A stretch of 64,000 nt of DNA, from assembly GCA_963921335.3 (NCBI GenBank), contig CAWUFC020000002.1:1054001-1118000 (forward strand), read 5' to 3'. This stretch comes from CAWUFC02 sp963921335. GTDB lineage: Bacteria; Pseudomonadota; Gammaproteobacteria; Pseudomonadales; Halieaceae. Below the pieces are notes generated by a model. It was not told the origin of the DNA. It saw only the letters and a program-made list of their open reading frames with translations, and did not search any database. Shown one piece after another: positions 63,118 through 64,000 of this stretch (its first letter is position 1; each line of letters begins with the position of its first letter). A program made the position numbers and the translations under genes.

Positions 63118-63932
63118 AGATCTTCCTGCGCCAGCTTCTCGAAAGAGCCACGCACCAGTACCAGATCAGAAATGGAATCCACGTCTACCGCCGCATTGGC
63201 ATAGGGCAGGATCACCACGCGCAGACGCAGACCTAGCCGTTTACTCAGCTTGGCCAGCGCCTCTTCGAGGGACAACATACCGAAGCGGTAACGCAGCACT
63301 GCCCACCAACCCAGCAGGCCAATCACTATCAGTGGCTTCTTGCGCTGTTGCTCAATCTTGCGCCAGTAGTTGGCCAAACGCCGGCCTTCGGGGGTGAGAA
63401 ACGCGAACAGGTTGCAGCCGCAGAACTCACCGTCGCTGAAGCGCAATACGGTTTTCTTCATCTGCGGATGGGCTTCCTGAACCAGGGCATGGGGCGCCAG
63501 ACCGACAGTCACATCCACATCATCGGCCAGACTCTGGCGACCAAAGGCATCGACAATTTCAGGGGTCAGCAGTGGGTGATCGGCGGTGGTCAGCAGGACC
63601 GGCTGGTTCGGAGGCAGGCTCTGCATGGCTTCATAGGCACTGGTACTAGGGGTGGCCTGGGGTGGATTCCAGTCCACATCACCCTGTTCTACCCATCGCG
63701 CGAGCGGTTTATCGGTAACCAGCTCGTCCTTTTGCGGCCCTGACAACAACACACTTTCCACGACCTGGGAATTCTTCAGGGCGGTGATGACGCGGCGCAC
63801 CATGGGGATGCCATCAATATCAATCAGTGCCTTACAGTCGGCCTCAGAATGATTTATCAGGGAATCTTCCTTGGTCCGGTCGCCAGCCAGCACAATGGCC
63901 GACAAATGATGGGTTTCAGGGTCGAGTAGCAT
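63114..63932 (-). CDS. MobA-like NTP transferase (nucleotidyltransferase)
   Basis: The product is 272 aa. A GT-A-like nucleotidyltransferase fold is indicated by SAIVLAGDRT, CKALIDIDGIPMVRRVITAL and LLTTADHPLLTPEIVDAF (metal-binding Asp-His in place of the usual C-D-x-P). GEFCGCNLFAF and a C-terminal VDVDSISDLVLV also fit. Related enzymes include MobA, CofC and, as I recall, a phosphoglycerate cytidylyltransferase (CpgD) of the Caulobacter ceramide pathway. With an oxoamine synthase, ACP and lipid kinase nearby, head-group activation is plausible. The nucleotide and substrate are unknown. Confidence 0.8.
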   Translation of the reverse strand: MLLDPETHHLSAIVLAGDRTKEDSLINHSEADCKALIDIDGIPMVRRVITALKNSQVVESVLLSGPQKDELVTDKPLARWVEQGDVDWNPPQATPSTSAYEAMQSLPPNQPVLLTTADHPLLTPEIVDAFGRQSLADDVDVTVGLAPHALVQEAHPQMKKTVLRFSDGEFCGCNLFAFLTPEGRRLANYWRKIEQQRKKPLIVIGLLGWWAVLRYRFGMLSLEEALAKLSKRLGLRLRVVILPYANAAVDVDSISDLVLVRGSFEKLAQEDL

Positions 63933-64000
63933 CGGTGCAGCTCACTCCAGCAAGGGGCCCGCAGGCCGAAAGCGAGGCAGTATAACGGCGCGCCAGCGCA

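Noticed and set aside
63114..63932. Assignment of the nucleotidyltransferase as CofC of F420 synthesis
   Set aside because: It is longer than CofC, has a different metal motif and sits in a lipid cluster rather than with cofD or cofE.
1..64000. CRISPR arrays, insertion sequences, integrases or attachment sites
   Set aside because: No regularly spaced repeats, transposase-like reading frames or tRNA-flanking integrase genes were seen; the single tRNA is followed by an ordinary terminator.

Overview
The window is gene-dense DNA from a gammaproteobacterium. It has no phage genes, transposases or CRISPR array. The strongest taxonomic clue is gene order. The run rsmI / lpoA-yraN-diaA-dolP / sspB-sspA / cytochrome bc1 / rpsI-rplM (33.9-44.4 kb) follows the order known from Pseudomonas-type genomes. 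Combined with a TonB receptor, steroid-type acyl-CoA catabolism genes and F420-type flavoproteins, this suggests a marine lineage such as Halieaceae (OM60/NOR5) or Spongiibacteraceae. That placement is inference.

Layout. 0-19.5 kb holds mixed chromosomal genes: a 5'-cut AMMECR1 protein, a TonB receptor, a MOSC protein behind a structured leader, DUF3604, an H1-like Lys/Ala-rich protein, a metallo-beta-lactamase-fold hydrolase, a glutamine amidotransferase coupled to a PhyH dioxygenase, a frameshifted NAD-binding gene, a thioesterase, a frameshifted tex, pldA, a serine hydrolase, a truncated haemoglobin, tRNA-Ala(GGC) and gltX. 19.5-33.8 kb is a catabolic accessory region: two KstD-like flavoproteins (one with a premature stop), a decayed DUF1080 lipoprotein gene, an acyl-CoA dehydrogenase pair divergent from a DUF35/thiolase pair, a LysE exporter, a protein with both halohydrin dehalogenase motifs, a membrane di-iron hydroxylase, PPOX and LLM flavoproteins, an NTF2-like protein, an SDR, a HAD hydrolase and an HxlR regulator. 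33.9-44.4 kb is the conserved core block, with a Tat-exported amine-oxidase-like flavoprotein inserted and with cytochromes b and c1 encoded as one polypeptide.

44.5-63.9 kb is the most unusual part. It looks like a dedicated system for making, decorating and exporting a lipid or glycolipid. It contains an Sfp-type phosphopantetheinyl transferase, a stand-alone acyl carrier protein and an alpha-oxoamine synthase of the serine palmitoyltransferase type. It also has a DAG/ceramide/sphingoid-kinase-like enzyme coupled to a Tam41-type cytidylyltransferase, two GT8-like proteins, one GT2, three ELM1-family GT-B-like proteins, a PAPS sulfotransferase, an O-antigen-ligase-like protein, LptF and LptG, an MsbA-like ABC exporter, a MurA and a MobA-like nucleotidyltransferase. 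Together these suggest synthesis of an ACP-linked sphingoid-type (or sulfonolipid-type) base, activation through a phosphorylated and possibly CDP-linked intermediate, glycosylation and sulfation, then flipping and Lpt-style export. The chemistry is inferred from families only.

Four genes carry visible lesions (frameshifts near 9.82-9.86 kb and 14.52 kb; in-frame TAA codons at 19,969 and 21,259, the latter gene also lacking a normal start codon). These are either real decay or sequence errors.
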